Assembly: GCA_017792365.1 (NCBI GenBank)
Contig: CP051229.1
Span: forward strand, 2,666,001-2,730,000
Source: Hyphomonas sp.
GTDB lineage: Bacteria > Pseudomonadota > Alphaproteobacteria > Caulobacterales > Hyphomonadaceae
Reading direction: 5' to 3'
DNA length: 64,000 nucleotides
In this document: in pieces, positions 1-7,799 of the stretch
How positions within the stretch are numbered: position 1 is the first letter of the stretch
How the letters are laid out: every line of letters begins with the position of its first letter
The notes under the pieces: generated by a model
What the model was told of the DNA's origin: nothing
What the model saw: only the letters and a program-made list of their open reading frames with translations
Database searches by the model: none
Made by a program: the position numbers and the translations under genes

Positions 1-528
1 GCCGCGTTCGGCAGGGGTCAGGATGAAATAGTCGGTGGTCGACAAAACCGCATCGGTGAGCTTCGCGCAGCCGCTGACTTTGAGCGGCGTCCGCACGCCG
101 CGCGCATCGAGCCATGCTTCGCCCGGCGCGCCGATATAGCGCTCGTCGATCCAGGGCTGGTCGATCACGCCAAGCACCGGCCGTCCGCCGACCGCCAGCC
201 CGATCAGCGTCGTCCAGCTGGCCAGTCCCGCCACAAAGGCGCGGGTGCCGTCGATCGGATCGAGATACCAGATAAGGTCGTTGCGGCCGGCCTTGACGCC
301 ATACTCCTCGCCATTGATCCCGTCGTCGGGACGCTCGGCCTCGATCAGGGCGCGGATCGCGCGCTCGGCGGCCCGGTCGGCTTCCGTCACCGGATCATAG
401 CCGTCGGTCAGCTTGTTCTCCGCCGCGGCGGCGTCGGTCCGGAAGAGGGGAAGGATGGCTTCCCGCGCGGCGTCGGCCAGCCGGTTGGCGAACGGGATCA
501 GGGCGCGAATCTCATCGGCATCGGTCAT
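1..528 (-). CDS. hisN: Inositol-monophosphatase family protein, likely histidinol-phosphatase (3' end outside window)
   Basis: This is the first 176 codons of a minus-strand gene that runs off the left edge. The translated part starts MTDADEIRALIPF and carries the metal-binding signature of the Mg-dependent inositol monophosphatase fold: NGEEYG at residues 72-77 and LDPIDGTRAF around residues 89-98, where D90, D93 and G94-T95 form the Mg site. Members of this family dephosphorylate histidinol phosphate, inositol phosphate or PAP; the wording IDGTRAFVAGL is what alphaproteobacterial HisN proteins usually show, so histidine biosynthesis is the best guess. The start at 528 is preceded by GAGAAGCAG. 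The C-terminal Asp motif cannot be checked because it is outside the window. Confidence 0.8.
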   Translation of the reverse strand, partial: MTDADEIRALIPFANRLADAAREAILPLFRTDAAAAENKLTDGYDPVTEADRAAERAIRALIEAERPDDGINGEEYGVKAGRNDLIWYLDPIDGTRAFVAGLASWTTLIGLAVGGRPVLGVIDQPWIDERYIGAPGEAWLDARGVRTPLKVSGCAKLTDAVLSTTDYFILTPAERG

Positions 529-598
529 GACCTGCTTCTCGCCTCCGCCCGCCGCGCCCGCAAGTGCGCGGGCCGTTCGCCAGGCGCAAGACATGAGA

Positions 599-632
599 AA
601 TCCCGCCTCCCGGTTCGGGGAGAGGCGGGATT
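599..632 (-). terminator. Rho-independent terminator after the XRE gene
   Basis: An 11-bp perfect stem (599-609 paired with 622-632) with a 12-base loop that can pair further. It lies between the stop of the XRE gene (670) and the start of the hisN-like gene (528). The stem is GC-rich in the middle and its outer A/T pairs give a short T-run in the minus direction. Confidence 0.6.
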
Positions 633-669
633 GGTCTCGAATGGCTGGCCTTTATGGGCCCTTCGGAGT

Positions 670-1068
670 TTAGGCGGCGCCTGCGTCCGAATTGTCGTCC
701 TCGAGCGCTTTCGCAAGGTCAAGCAGGCGGCGGCGCGGACGTTCCGACAGGCGGTAGTAGGCGCGCACCAGCTCAAGCGTTTCCTTCTGCGAAAGGATGT
801 CGCCCGACAGGCGGTCGGCGGAATCGTTGGCCGGGGCCGGCTGGCCGTCGGCGGCGAGACCGTCGAAGAAATAGTTGATGTTGACGTTCAGCGCGTTCGC
901 GAGCGCGAACAGGCGGCTCGAGGTGATGCGGTTCGCGCCACACTCATACTTCTGAATTTGCTGGAACCGCACGCCAACCTGGACCGCGAGGTCCTGTTGC
1001 GTGAGCCCAAGCAGACGGCGACGGCGACGAAGCCGCTTGCCGACATAGATATCCACGTCCGTGGCCAT
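670..1068 (-). CDS. XRE/Cro-CI family helix-turn-helix regulator
   Basis: A 132-residue protein with an N-terminal HTH_3 domain at about residues 10-66: basic stretch [15 protein letters not shown], then QDLAVQVGV, RFQQIQKYECGANRI and the closing LFALANALNVNINYFFDG. A short tail (residues 80-132) ends in ETLELVRAYYRLSERPRRRLLDLAKALED. Proteins of this size and wording are widespread in Alphaproteobacteria as stand-alone regulators; the target genes are not visible here. It is a single-gene unit, with a terminator behind it and a divergent small-RNA candidate in front. No frame problems. The exact role is unknown. Confidence 0.85.
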   Translation of the reverse strand: MATDVDIYVGKRLRRRRRLLGLTQQDLAVQVGVRFQQIQKYECGANRITSSRLFALANALNVNINYFFDGLAADGQPAPANDSADRLSGDILSQKETLELVRAYYRLSERPRRRLLDLAKALEDDNSDAGAA

Positions 1069-1309
1069 TTACTCTACTCCCGATCCGTCGGCCCGTACCA
1101 ATTCGAGACCGTCGCTGGGGAGGGAGCAAGCGGCGCGCCAACCATCGGGCGAACCGCCGGGCGAACCGGATTCAACCCATGCGTGCTGCAGCGCAGCATC
1201 GGCGTCCTCAAAGGCGCCTCGGGGCTGCTCATGCCTGACTGAAAAACTTGCAGAACTTCGCGTTTCCGTCGCGCACTGCGCAGTTTCGCCGCACTGCAGT
1301 AAAATGCCC

Positions 1310-1337
1310 TTGCTTGTTTTGCGGTGCAGCGTAAATT
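1310..1337 (+). promoter_or_regulatory. Candidate promoter of the small RNA at 1338
   Basis: TTGCTT at 1310-1315 and TAAATT at 1332-1337 are separated by 16 bases, a reasonable sigma-70 type pair. The next base is a G at 1338, where the small RNA would begin. Nothing on the plus strand here codes for a convincing protein, so the promoter and the downstream terminator together define a short non-coding transcript. Confidence 0.45.
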
Positions 1338-1424
1338 GGAGATGTGGCGCTTAGGCGTCACTGCCCTTTTTGGGCGTTTCCTCCCTAATACCTTTGGCCG
1401 CGCCGGCTACGGCGCGGCCTTTTT
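1338..1424 (+). ncRNA. Probable trans-acting sRNA with anti-Shine-Dalgarno loop (suhB/MmgR-like)
   Basis: About 87 nt between the hisN/XRE block and hutG on the plus strand. It contains hairpin 1 (1344-1350 with 1355-1361, TTAG loop, one G-U pair), hairpin 2 (GCCC 1363-1366 with GGGC 1372-1375 around TTTTT), an unpaired TTTCCTCCCT at 1377-1386, and a perfect 10-bp terminator stem ending in T5. The CCUCCC stretch is complementary to the Shine-Dalgarno core. Alphaproteobacterial sRNAs of the suhB/MmgR kind have exactly this plan: small hairpins, exposed CUCCUCCC, terminator. Family assignment is inference from structure and location, not from alignment. Its 3' end overlaps the stop codon of the convergent hutG-like gene. 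Confidence 0.55.
1396..1424 (+). terminator. Rho-independent terminator of the sRNA
   Basis: A perfect 10-bp GC-only stem (1396-1405 with 1410-1419), loop GCTA, followed by five T on the plus strand (1420-1424). The stop codon of the minus-strand amidohydrolase gene sits in the loop, so the two transcription units end on each other. Confidence 0.75.
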
Positions 1425-2378
1425 CTTTGCCTGAACGCCGCCGTCGCCAAACCCGGGCCGTCCCGAAACGCCCGCCGCGGCCCGCGTGAAGTCGCACAAT
1501 TCCTCTGCAATTTCAGACAGGTGACGCCTCAGGCGCACGATCCCGTCATGCGGCTCGACCTCGTACTCGTCGAGATAGAGGCTGCGCTTGATCTCGATCT
1601 GCAGGGCGTTGCGGCCACGCCCCGGCTGGCCGTGCTTCAGCGTCGCGAACCCCCCGGCGTACGGTGTGTTCCGATTGGTTGAATACCCGCGCTCGCGGAA
1701 CAGCGCCTCGACGAAATCGACGAAATCGCCGTCGCAGGACGCGCCATAGCGGTCCCCGAGCACGATATCAGCGCCGCCGCCGGCCTGCTGGCTCTCGCTC
1801 GGCATCGAATGGCAGTCGACCAGCCAGGTCTTGCCGAACATGGCCTGCGCCCGCCGGAGCAGGGCGTCGAGCGCCTGGTGGTATGGCCGATAGACGTCAT
1901 CCAGCCGCGCCGTCGCCTCCTCGGCGGCGAGCCGTCCGCGATAGATTCTGACGCCCCTGTGCGCCGTCCGCGGAATGCAGCCGAGCCCCGCCGCGACGCG
2001 CGGAGAGCGGTTCCCGGTCCAGTGCGCGGGCGCATTGCTGAACATGTCGCGGTCCATCTCGCTCTCGGCGCGGTTGAGGTCGATGAACGTGCGCCCCAGA
2101 AGGCCGCGAATGACCGGCGCGCCGGACCGCGGCACATCGCTCAGCAGCCGGTCGACATAAGCGTCCTCGACCCGGCGCAGCGCCATGCGATCAACCGCGC
2201 ACGTCTCCATGAAACTGTCGGGATAAAGCCGGCCTGAATGCGGAGAAGCGAAAACGACAGGGGAAACAATGGAAACCGGCTCTTCGATCGCCAGCGCGGG
2301 CCCGAACCGCCCATTGCGCGCGCGTACGCCAGACTCAACGCTCTCTTTCAGCTGGCTTGCCAGGAACTCCAGGCCCAT
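1407..2378 (-). CDS. N-formylglutamate amidohydrolase family protein
   Basis: A 323-residue protein of the FGase family (the HutG-type deformylase that releases glutamate from N-formylglutamate; related members act on other N-formyl or N-acyl amino acids). Visible family motifs are ASPHSGR at residues 44-50, the FIDLNRAESEMD stretch near residue 98-109 and VDCHSMPS at 187-194, which carry the metal-binding His and Asp residues. No hut genes are next door, so a role in histidine breakdown is not shown by context. The tail QAKKKAAP is basic and probably disordered. It lies in front of, and divergent to, cpdR, a pairing also common in other Alphaproteobacteria. Confidence 0.85.
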   Translation of the reverse strand: MGLEFLASQLKESVESGVRARNGRFGPALAIEEPVSIVSPVVFASPHSGRLYPDSFMETCAVDRMALRRVEDAYVDRLLSDVPRSGAPVIRGLLGRTFIDLNRAESEMDRDMFSNAPAHWTGNRSPRVAAGLGCIPRTAHRGVRIYRGRLAAEEATARLDDVYRPYHQALDALLRRAQAMFGKTWLVDCHSMPSESQQAGGGADIVLGDRYGASCDGDFVDFVEALFRERGYSTNRNTPYAGGFATLKHGQPGRGRNALQIEIKRSLYLDEYEVEPHDGIVRLRRHLSEIAEELCDFTRAAAGVSGRPGFGDGGVQAKKKAAP

Positions 2379-2493
2379 TCGTGAAAGATATCCCCGTCTG
2401 TCCGTTCCGTGAACTCTAGGTGTTCATACGCGCTTTACCACATGGCGGCACTAATTTTAGCCTGAATCGACCGTAAATCTGGTATCTATCGCC

Positions 2494-2853
2494 ATGGCCA
2501 AGATCCTTCTCGCTGAAGACGACGACAGCCTCCGGGGCTTCCTGGTCGGCGCCCTGCGCCGCGCCGGCCACACCGTGAAGGAGTTCGACGAGGGCTCGGC
2601 CGCCCTGAAGACCCTCGAACGCGAAGTGTTCGACCTTCTGCTCACCGATATCGTCATGCCCGGCCTCGACGGCATCGAATTGGCGCGGCGCGGCGCGGAG
2701 CTCGATCCGGCCATGAAGATCGTCTTCATCACGGGGTTCGCGGGCGTCTCGCTGTCGCCTGGCGGAACGACGCCGGTGGGCGCAAAGGTGCTGTCCAAGC
2801 CCTTTCACCTGCGCGAACTCGTCGACGAGGTCGAGCGCGTGATGGCGGCCTGA
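2494..2853 (+). CDS. cpdR: Single-domain response regulator CpdR
   Basis: A 119-residue receiver domain with no output domain. Acidic pocket E8-D9-D10, phospho-acceptor D52 in LTDIVMPGLDG, T80 in FITGFAG and K102 in LSKPF are all present. Length, the long loop SLSPGGTTPVGAKV before the conserved Lys, and the Ala-Ala end match CpdR. In Caulobacter unphosphorylated CpdR primes the ClpXP protease for degradation of cell-cycle factors such as PdeA and, with RcdA and PopA, CtrA; phosphorylation comes from the CckA-ChpT relay. A CtrA-type box elsewhere in this window agrees with the presence of that circuit. It is monocistronic, followed by tRNA-Val. Confidence 0.9.
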   Translation: MAKILLAEDDDSLRGFLVGALRRAGHTVKEFDEGSAALKTLEREVFDLLLTDIVMPGLDGIELARRGAELDPAMKIVFITGFAGVSLSPGGTTPVGAKVLSKPFHLRELVDEVERVMAA

Positions 2854-2978
2854 GGCGGCGCCGCTCCGGCGACGCCCACGCGACAGATTTCCCCAGCCAA
2901 GCGCCATTGACGCGCCCACTGCCAAAGGGCAATAGGTCCGCTTCGCGCGGGGACCCGACAGGGTTTCCCAACCGGAAC

Positions 2979-3053
<75 letters not shown>

Positions 3054-3146
3054 TTCTCACTCCGGTCGATGCGCAGCCAGTGCGCCGAACCGGAATGACG
3101 CCGAGGATCGCCTAGCGCCGCATCGCGGCCGGCAATTGCAGGCGCG

Positions 3147-4640
3147 TCAGGCGCTCAGCCCGAACTTCCGAACCAGCCCGCCAAGCCCGAAATTCTTCAG
3201 AAGATCCCAGAACGCCAGACGGCAGGGGCGGATGGCGAGGATCGCAAGGAACGCGGCGCCAAGCCCGCCGGTGATGACGGCGCCCGAGATCGTCCATTTC
3301 GAATGCTCGTCGACCGGCAGGAAGTAGACGGCCGTGAGCGCAGCCGCAGCCGCAGCCATCGCCGGCACAACCCCCACGCTGGTCGCCTTCACCTGGTCCA
3401 TGATGTTCACCGGCCCCCGCGATCCGACGAGGATCATGCGGTAGATCGACGTGATGATCATGCCGACAGTGAACGCGATCGCGACCGCGACGATGCCGTA
3501 ATTGATCGCCGGCACGATGAGGCCGATCCGCACCACGGCTTCCACGATGCCGATCGTCCGCAGCGCCTTGGTGCGGTCCTGCGTGAACAACACGTCGCCG
3601 GTCGGATAGCCGAAGGGCAGCGCGAACAGCGACGGCGCAAGCACGCCCAGCACGATGCCGGCCTCTTCCCACTGGTCGCCGAGGATCGACAGGGTGATCG
3701 GCACGGGCGCGACGCACAGGATCGCCGCGACCGGCATCAGGACGAGGCTGATGCGCGACACAACGCCGATATAGGCAGCCCGGTAGTCGGCCGGCTGTTC
3801 CTTGAGCCGCGACAGCAGGGGCAGCGCCGATTGCGTGATCGGCTGGATGATGTTCGAGGTCTGGATCAGGAACAGGTTATGGGCCCGGTTGAAATGGCCG
3901 AGCGAGGCGGCCCCGAGATACCGCCCGATCAGCAACAGGCTGATATTGTTCGACAGGAAGTTCGACATTGAAAAGATCAGCGTGTTGAACCCGAAGCCGA
4001 GAATGCTCTTCACGTTCTTGGGCACGGCGAACTTGTCGGGCTTCCAGGTGCTCAGCACGAAACACAGGATGCCCTCGGTCACCGACTGGGTGACGGTGCC
4101 GGCGACAATCGCCCACACGTCCTGCCGGATGATGGCCACGGTCACGGCGACGAACAGCGCCGCGACAACCGCGATCACATCGATCGTGCCCAGCGTGCCG
4201 AAGCGCAGCTCGCGATGGATCATGGACCGGTGTTGCATGCCGGCGCCGCGCACCAGAAGGCCGACCGCCGAGAAGATCACGATCCACTGGATGATCGGTT
4301 CGTTGTAGAAGTCGGCCACGAACGGCGAGGCGAGGACGATCGCGCCGACCACCGCCACGGTGATCGCAAGGTTCAGCCAGAATACGAAGCTTACTTCCGC
4401 CTGGTCGATCTCGGCGTTGCGCATCACCGCCTTGGTCAGGCCGAACTCCCGGATCGTGTTCCCGAAGGTCAGGATGACCGCCGCCATCGTCGACAGGCCG
4501 AACGCCTCAGGCGTCAGCAGGCGCGACAGCACGCTCAGGGTGATGAAGCTGACCGCGATCAGCACGAACCGCCTGATTACGAGGATCAAGGGCCCGCGTT
4601 CTGCGCGTCGCCTTGCTTCTCCGATATCGACTTCGGCCAT
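3147..4640 (-). CDS. Polysaccharide/O-antigen flippase of the MOP superfamily
   Basis: A 497-residue integral membrane protein with about 12-14 hydrophobic helices (for example FVLIAVSFITLSVLSRLL near residue 25, ITVAVVGAIVLASPFV near 92, and a C-terminal set from about 370). The start RPLILVIRRFV...LLTPEAFGLSTMAAVILTFG is typical of the Wzx/WzxC-like oligosaccharide flippase family, which moves lipid-linked sugar units across the inner membrane. There are no glycosyltransferases or polymerase next to it in the window, so its substrate cannot be told. No frame problems. It is the only gene of its transcription unit here, convergent with tRNA-Val. Confidence 0.8.
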   Translation of the reverse strand: MAEVDIGEARRRAERGPLILVIRRFVLIAVSFITLSVLSRLLTPEAFGLSTMAAVILTFGNTIREFGLTKAVMRNAEIDQAEVSFVFWLNLAITVAVVGAIVLASPFVADFYNEPIIQWIVIFSAVGLLVRGAGMQHRSMIHRELRFGTLGTIDVIAVVAALFVAVTVAIIRQDVWAIVAGTVTQSVTEGILCFVLSTWKPDKFAVPKNVKSILGFGFNTLIFSMSNFLSNNISLLLIGRYLGAASLGHFNRAHNLFLIQTSNIIQPITQSALPLLSRLKEQPADYRAAYIGVVSRISLVLMPVAAILCVAPVPITLSILGDQWEEAGIVLGVLAPSLFALPFGYPTGDVLFTQDRTKALRTIGIVEAVVRIGLIVPAINYGIVAVAIAFTVGMIITSIYRMILVGSRGPVNIMDQVKATSVGVVPAMAAAAAALTAVYFLPVDEHSKWTISGAVITGGLGAAFLAILAIRPCRLAFWDLLKNFGLGGLVRKFGLSA

Positions 4641-4904
4641 GATCAGCTGGCCCTAGGCAAACCGGGCGCGACGCAAGGCCCCGCCGCGACCAGCCGGCGG
4701 GCCGGCTTGCGCTGCAGCGGGAGTGTCGAAACAAGGCGTCATGCGGTCAACTTGTCCGTGTGGCCATGGGCGTTTCACGCGCGAAAGGCGATCAGGCGCC
4801 GCGATGCAACAAGCGGGCCCGGCCAACACGCCGGTCACCCCCTGCGCCGGTCATACATCGTAAAGCCTTCGATTCGCTTTATGCGTGAATTCTGACGGCC
4901 GCGC

Positions 4905-5867
4905 TCACTCGACGCGGGTCGTCGCGATCCCGCGCTCCTCCAGCATCGCCATCACGCTGTCGTCGCCGGCAAGGTGGGCCGCCCCGACCGCCACAAAGAA
5001 CGTCCCCGTCTCCTCATTGGTTAACGCCGCCAGCGCATCGACCCAGTTGCGGTTGCGGTTCACCAGAAGCGCCTCGTAGATCTCCGGCGTCCCCGACAAT
5101 TCCTCGCTGATCATGATCTCGACCAGCTTGTCGACATCGCCGTTGGCCCAGGCCTGCACCAGCTCGTGCAGAATCACCGGTTCTTCGGAAATCTCGTCCA
5201 GCCCTTCCATCAGGTAGCGGATCTGGGTCTCCTCCGGCAGGTCGGCGAACACCCGCAGCTGTTCCTCGATCGTCTCGAGCCTGCGGATCTCGGCGCCTGA
5301 ATTCTTCGCAATCGGCGACAGGGTCCGCTCCACGCCGGACTGGGGATTATACCCCGCCTCGACGATCACGCGCTCGGCCAGGGTCAGCGCGCCCATCCAC
5401 GGCTTCATGGAATCGACGACGGCGAACGACACGCCGAGTTCGTCGCACGCCGCCGCCAGCATCGCGGTCTGTTCCGGCGTCAGCCGGTCGGACAGTTTCT
5501 CTCCGGGCGGATAAAGGCCGAGGTTGGAGACGATCCGCGTGATCTCGATCGGGTTGGGATCGATATCGGTTTCGAAATAGACGACCGACGCCTCGGCCAT
5601 CGCCTCGTCGATCAGCGGCGTACGCCATTCCAGGTCGTCGGGCAGCACGTGGACCGTGCCGAACAGGTAGATCGTGGTGTCATCATCGCCAGTGAGCCAC
5701 AGCGCCGGCCCCGATCCGGTGATGGCGGCGGTTGAACCGTCTTCAGCCGCCGGCGCCTCGGTCGTCTGCGTCTCGTTCCCGCCTCCGCCGCAGGAAACCA
5801 GCGCGAGCGCGCCAAGCGCCGTCACGGCGGCAGCGATCGGTCGCACAGGATTATGGCCGAGTGTCAT
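4905..5867 (-). CDS. TraB/GumN family lipoprotein
   Basis: A 320-residue protein when started at 5867, where a GAGAGG ribosome site lies nine bases upstream; a longer reading frame back to 5960 has no such site. The chosen start gives a lipoprotein signal with lipobox LVSC at about residues 21-24, followed by a Gly/Thr/Glu-rich linker. The mature part has the TraB/GumN signatures FGTVHVLPDDLEW near residue 65 and FVAVGAAHLAGDDSV near the C-terminus, with conserved His residues thought to form a metal site. The family is named for pheromone shutdown and xanthan clusters, but the biochemical role of bacterial members is poorly known. It is probably periplasmic and lipid-anchored. Confidence 0.8.
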   Translation of the reverse strand: MTLGHNPVRPIAAAVTALGALALVSCGGGGNETQTTEAPAAEDGSTAAITGSGPALWLTGDDDTTIYLFGTVHVLPDDLEWRTPLIDEAMAEASVVYFETDIDPNPIEITRIVSNLGLYPPGEKLSDRLTPEQTAMLAAACDELGVSFAVVDSMKPWMGALTLAERVIVEAGYNPQSGVERTLSPIAKNSGAEIRRLETIEEQLRVFADLPEETQIRYLMEGLDEISEEPVILHELVQAWANGDVDKLVEIMISEELSGTPEIYEALLVNRNRNWVDALAALTNEETGTFFVAVGAAHLAGDDSVMAMLEERGIATTRVE

Positions 5868-5934
5868 CGTCAGGCCTCTCGCCTCATCAAGCCAGTTGCT
5901 GGCAGTTCCGTGCGCCGCATGATCGACCCGCCAG

Positions 5935-5964
5935 AATCGTTCTGAATCATTCTGGATCATGCTG
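5935..5964. repeat. Three tandem 10-bp direct repeats upstream of the TraB gene
   Basis: AATCGTTCTG (5935-5944), AATCATTCTG (5945-5954) and GATCATGCTG (5955-5964) stand head to tail, one helical turn each. They lie 70-100 bases upstream of the TraB/GumN start codon, where a regulator binding site could be. No known operator is recognised. Confidence 0.5.
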
Positions 5965-6125
5965 GCGGCGCGCTTGGGCGTACATTTGCAGATCGCGCCC
6001 GCCCCGTCACCCTCGCGAAACCGTGGAACTCAGTGGTTTTGGCGCCCGCGTCAGGCCGCTTGCCAAGCCCCGCTGTTTCGCTAGTGTCGCGCGCCTCAGG
6101 CGAGGGGACCACAAACCGGCCCAAC

Positions 6126-6202
<77 letters not shown>

Positions 6203-6263
6203 TTAAATTCAGATATTTTTGGAGACTTGCAGAGCTAGGGAGGGGGAGTTGGATTTGTCGCGG

Positions 6264-6719
6264 TCATTTGTATGAAATCGGCGATCGAGTGAGACCTTGG
6301 TCTTTGTAGGTGTCGGGACCGGTTTGCTTATGAAGCGACTTGCAAACGTCATCGAACGCCTCGGCGGGTATGATGGTTCGGACACCCGTCACGATGTATC
6401 GGTCTCCCGTGTCATTGGTGATGTGTTCGATAAGTTCACCTTGGACGACGTTCATCGACAGACCGAATTCCTCAGCCTTTTTTAACAATGCCTTCGTGTC
6501 GTGACCGTACGGCTTGTAGCGTAGCTCCTTCACGGTCACGCCGTGTGCTCGCAGATACGCCTTGAGATACAACTCAATTGCGTGGCTGTACAAAAAGCGG
6601 ACAGGCGAGTCGGGGTGCGATACTTCGAGATCGAGCTTTGCCAACTCTCTGGCGCTCGACGCGTAGGTGTGTGCGTAGTGAAAGAGCCCTACTGACGTAG
6701 TTCTATCGTCCTCAGTCAT
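6264..6719 (-). CDS. HEPN-domain protein (possible RNase or nucleotide-binding partner)
   Basis: A 151-residue protein starting MTEDDRTTSVGLF at 6719. It is mostly helical; the segment FLYSHAIELYLKAYLRAHG (43-60) followed by R67-YKPYG-H73 and DTKALLKKAEEFG matches the four-helix HEPN fold, in which an R-x4-6-H motif is the RNase active site in toxin-type members. Here the spacing is Rx5H. HEPN proteins occur as toxins, parts of abortive-infection systems, or harmless accessory domains, so function is uncertain. Its start overlaps the stop of the mini-gene upstream as ATGA, implying coupled translation. The gene is AT-richer than its surroundings and sits behind tRNA-Arg, suggesting acquisition. 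Confidence 0.7.
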   Translation of the reverse strand: MTEDDRTTSVGLFHYAHTYASSARELAKLDLEVSHPDSPVRFLYSHAIELYLKAYLRAHGVTVKELRYKPYGHDTKALLKKAEEFGLSMNVVQGELIEHITNDTGDRYIVTGVRTIIPAEAFDDVCKSLHKQTGPDTYKDQGLTRSPISYK

Positions 6720-6916
6720 GAGTGATGCTCTCCCGGTTCCGCCAGTCGTACATAGAACACATCGTGTGATGACTGGCAGCCTAGACATAACGTTTCGCCC
6801 GGTGTTGCACGCGACGCTCCTGCGCAGCGGTTCTCTACGTTTCGCCATTCTCCCTTTGCGTTCCAAACGACAAGCGTGTCGTATGCGGATGAGAAGACGA
6901 GCTGTGGCAAGGGCAT
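6716..6916 (-). CDS. Mini-protein with CxxC motif, coupled to the HEPN gene
   Basis: A 66-residue reading frame, MPLPQLVFSSAYDTL at the start, that ends TGA inside the ATG of the HEPN gene (ATGA overlap). It contains Cys residues in ENRCAG and in LCLGCQSSH, so a CxxC pair plus a nearby His could bind a metal. It is not similar to anything I recognise. Its start codon shares the palindrome CATG (6914-6917) with the start codon of the nuclease-like gene on the other strand, so there is no room for a promoter between them. It may therefore be the 3' remnant of a longer gene cut at the insert boundary rather than a complete gene. The pairing could resemble toxin-antitoxin organisation, but that is inference only. 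Confidence 0.45.
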   Translation of the reverse strand: MPLPQLVFSSAYDTLVVWNAKGEWRNVENRCAGASRATPGETLCLGCQSSHDVFYVRLAEPGEHHS

Positions 6917-7697
6917 GGGGCATCATCGGGAGGAACACGTCGATCGCCGCGTCTTGATGATGGGCGGCGCAGCTGCAGCCCTTGGCGCCTGCGCGCGCGA
7001 GGCCGACCTGCGGCGCGGCGAGAGCGGACGTATCGCCAATGTTTCCGATGGCGATCTCCTGGCGCTGGACACAGGCCAGCGCGTCCGGCTGGCGGAGATC
7101 GAGGCGCCGTCCCCCTACGGCGAGGGCGCGCCCTATGGCGAGGAAGCGCGCGACCTCTTGCAGCGCGAGGCCATCGGGCGAACCGCCACGCTTTATTACG
7201 GCGGCGTCAGCCGCGACCGCTATGACCGCGCGCTGGCGCATGTCTTCGTCACGGACGAGGTTGGCCGGTCGACGTGGCTGAACGGTCTGATGATCGCACA
7301 GGGCGCAGCGCGGGTCCGAACCTACGCCGACAACGCCGCAAGGGCCGCCCAGCTCTACGCGCTGGAAGACACGGCGCGGGCCAATGCGCAGGGCCTCTGG
7401 GCGCTGGAGGCCTACCGGATTCGCAGTCCCTCGGACTGGCCTAAGGCGGATGAGCCGCGCGCCTTCATCATCGCCGAAGGCAGGCTGGCCGCGATTGATC
7501 CTGCAGAACGCTACGGCGTCATCCGGCGCGACGGCGACGGTTTGCGGCTGGCGCCCCCGGCATCCCTCGACGCCGCCTTCGCGCCCGCCGGGCTTCTCGC
7601 CGGCGCCGCCGTGCGCATGCGCGGCCGGACGAGGATCACCGACGACGCCGTCACGATCGATTTCTCGCACTGGCAGCAGGTCGAGATCCTCGCCTGA
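6915..7697 (+). CDS. Staphylococcal-nuclease (SNase) domain lipoprotein-like protein
   Basis: A 260-residue protein. The start at 6915 gives HVDRRVLMMGGAAAALGAC, a twin-arginine-like and lipobox-like signal. The SNase-like OB domain follows: VSDGDLLALDTGQRVRLAEIEAP (about 38-60), then GEEARDLLQREAIG, and YDRALAHVFV..LNGLMIAQGAARV, which matches the nuclease pattern of a substrate loop and conserved Asp/Arg/Glu positions. The C-terminal third is unassigned beyond an OB-like RMRGRTRITDDAVTIDF stretch. Likely periplasmic, degrading nucleic acid or acting without catalysis. The upstream region was replaced by the low-GC insert, so the native promoter may be lost. Confidence 0.7.
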   Translation: MGHHREEHVDRRVLMMGGAAAALGACAREADLRRGESGRIANVSDGDLLALDTGQRVRLAEIEAPSPYGEGAPYGEEARDLLQREAIGRTATLYYGGVSRDRYDRALAHVFVTDEVGRSTWLNGLMIAQGAARVRTYADNAARAAQLYALEDTARANAQGLWALEAYRIRSPSDWPKADEPRAFIIAEGRLAAIDPAERYGVIRRDGDGLRLAPPASLDAAFAPAGLLAGAAVRMRGRTRITDDAVTIDFSHWQQVEILA

Positions 7698-7740
7698 ACC
7701 GCTGCCTGACGTCTGGCCTGAAGCCGCTCGGAAATGAAAA

Positions 7741-7768
7741 CGGGGCGCCTCCGCAAGGAGACGCCCCG
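7741..7768. terminator. Bidirectional terminator between nuclease-like gene and carD
   Basis: Stem 7741-7752 with 7757-7768, one C-A mismatch, GCAA tetraloop. On the minus strand it is followed by TTTTCATTT, which fits as carD terminator; it also lies 44 bases behind the plus-strand nuclease-like gene. Confidence 0.75.
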
Positions 7769-7799
7769 TCGGTGTCTTCATTGGCCGTGCTGGCGCGTC

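Noticed and set aside
6264-7781. 505-codon minus-strand frame covering both HEPN and nuclease-like gene
   Set aside because: Only its last 151 codons (HEPN) look like protein; the upstream part is the shadow of the nuclease-like gene.
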